A DNA stretch of 5,068 bases from Geodermatophilaceae bacterium (lineage in GTDB: Bacteria; Actinomycetota; Actinomycetes; Mycobacteriales; Geodermatophilaceae), in the NCBI GenBank assembly GCA_013811975.1, contig JACCUF010000370.1:1-5068 (forward strand), in the 5' to 3' direction. The notes beneath the pieces were generated by a model. That model was not told where the DNA came from, searched no databases, and saw only the letters and a program-made list of their open reading frames with translations. This document shows, piece after piece, positions 4,638-5,068 of this stretch. Each line of letters opens with the position of its first letter. Within the stretch, counting starts at the first letter, position 1. The translations under genes and the position numbers were made by a program.

Positions 4638-5068
4638 CGACGCGGTGAATCCTTCCCCGAAGCGTGTCCTGTTGGCCGACCCTCGTGGGTACTGCGCCGG
4701 GGTGGACCGTGCGGTGGTGGCCGTCGAGAAGGCCTTGGATGCCCACGGAGCCCCCGTCTACGTCCGCAAGCAGATCGTGCACAACGTGCATGTCGTCCGC
4801 ACGCTCGAGGAGCGGGGGGCGATCTTTGTCGAGGAGACTGACGAGGTGCCCGAGGGCGCCTTGCTCGTCTTCAGCGCGCATGGAGTCTCTCCTGCTGTGC
4901 GCCAAGAGGCCAAGGACCGGCAGTTGCGCACCATCGATGCCACCTGCCCCCTGGTGACCAAGGTGCACAAGGAAGCGACCCGATTTGCCCGTGACGGTTA
5001 CCAGATCCTGCTCATCGGGCACCGCGGACACGAAGAGGTCGAAGGGACCTCCGGCGAAGCGCCGGAGC
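4633..5068 (+). CDS. ispH: 4-hydroxy-3-methylbut-2-enyl diphosphate reductase IspH (LytB), N-terminal part
   Basis: IspH is the last enzyme of the MEP pathway. It uses a [4Fe-4S] cluster to reduce HMBPP to isopentenyl and dimethylallyl diphosphate in the cytosol. The window holds the first 145 residues; the 3' end is cut by the window edge. Numbering from the ATG at 4633, the visible hallmarks are ADPRGYCAGVDRAV (15-28) with cluster ligand Cys21, VRKQIVHNVHVV (44-55) with His50, VFSAHGVSP (79-87) with His83, IDATCPLVTKVH (101-112) with cluster ligand Cys105, and LLIGHRGHEEVEG (126-138) with His133 and Glu135. These match E. coli C12, H41, H74, C96, H124 and E126 at a constant offset of nine. 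The third ligand cysteine lies beyond the window. The true start may be the GTG at 4645 (offset then five), because TATGAT overlaps the ATG and no good Shine-Dalgarno precedes it. It is divergent from the lipid-droplet-type gene with 54 bp between starts. Confidence 0.96.
   Translation, partial: MIDAVNPSPKRVLLADPRGYCAGVDRAVVAVEKALDAHGAPVYVRKQIVHNVHVVRTLEERGAIFVEETDEVPEGALLVFSAHGVSPAVRQEAKDRQLRTIDATCPLVTKVHKEATRFARDGYQILLIGHRGHEEVEGTSGEAPE

Noticed and set aside
4579..5031. Open extension of the lipid-droplet-type gene's frame on the minus strand, antisense to ispH, giving a 402-aa reading.
   Set aside because: It is the antisense frame of a clearly conserved ispH coding sequence; lack of stops is expected at this G+C. 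The extension has no recognisable domain, and the family starts near the ATG at 4578.

Overview
The window is roughly two-thirds G+C by eye. It carries a gene set typical of high-GC Actinomycetota (actinobacteria): class II fructose-1,6-bisphosphatase glpX divergent from a DUF4245 membrane protein, and an xseB-xseA-'lipid droplet-associated protein' cluster divergent from ispH. From memory, this matches the Mycobacterium tuberculosis order Rv1099c/Rv1100 and Rv1107c-Rv1108c-Rv1109c/Rv1110. The M. tuberculosis genes Rv1101c-Rv1106c have no counterpart here, so the two blocks are directly joined. I cannot name a genus.

Layout. Positions 1-612 (+ strand) hold the decayed 3' part of a D-arabinono-1,4-lactone oxidase / gulonolactone dehydrogenase-type FAD enzyme. 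Its C-terminal domain is readable only by switching frame, and two of the lesions can be placed to a few bases. glpX (609-1649, minus) converges on it; the two stop codons overlap inside a 10-bp palindrome. A 53-bp gap (1650-1702) separates glpX from the divergent DUF4245 gene (1703-2260, plus). After 42 bp without a clear terminator come xseB (2303-2557), xseA (2550-3806) and a helical protein of the mycobacterial lipid-droplet-associated family (3823-4578), all on the minus strand and transcribed in the order lipid-droplet gene, xseA, xseB. A 54-bp gap follows, and then the 5' part of ispH runs off the right edge (4633-5068, plus).

How the genes work together. GlpX makes fructose 6-phosphate in gluconeogenesis. 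XseA and XseB form exonuclease VII, with xseB translationally coupled to xseA through an 8-nt overlap. IspH makes the isoprenoid precursors IPP and DMAPP in the MEP pathway. The clusters look like conserved actinobacterial housekeeping neighbourhoods rather than one pathway.

I saw no tRNA, rRNA, CRISPR array, insertion sequence, phage gene or toxin-antitoxin pair, and no evidence of a new multi-gene system. The points most worth a second look are the mapped lesions in the pseudogene, two mutually exclusive hairpins at the lipid-droplet gene/xseA junction that could control xseA translation, and a probable leaderless start for ispH.
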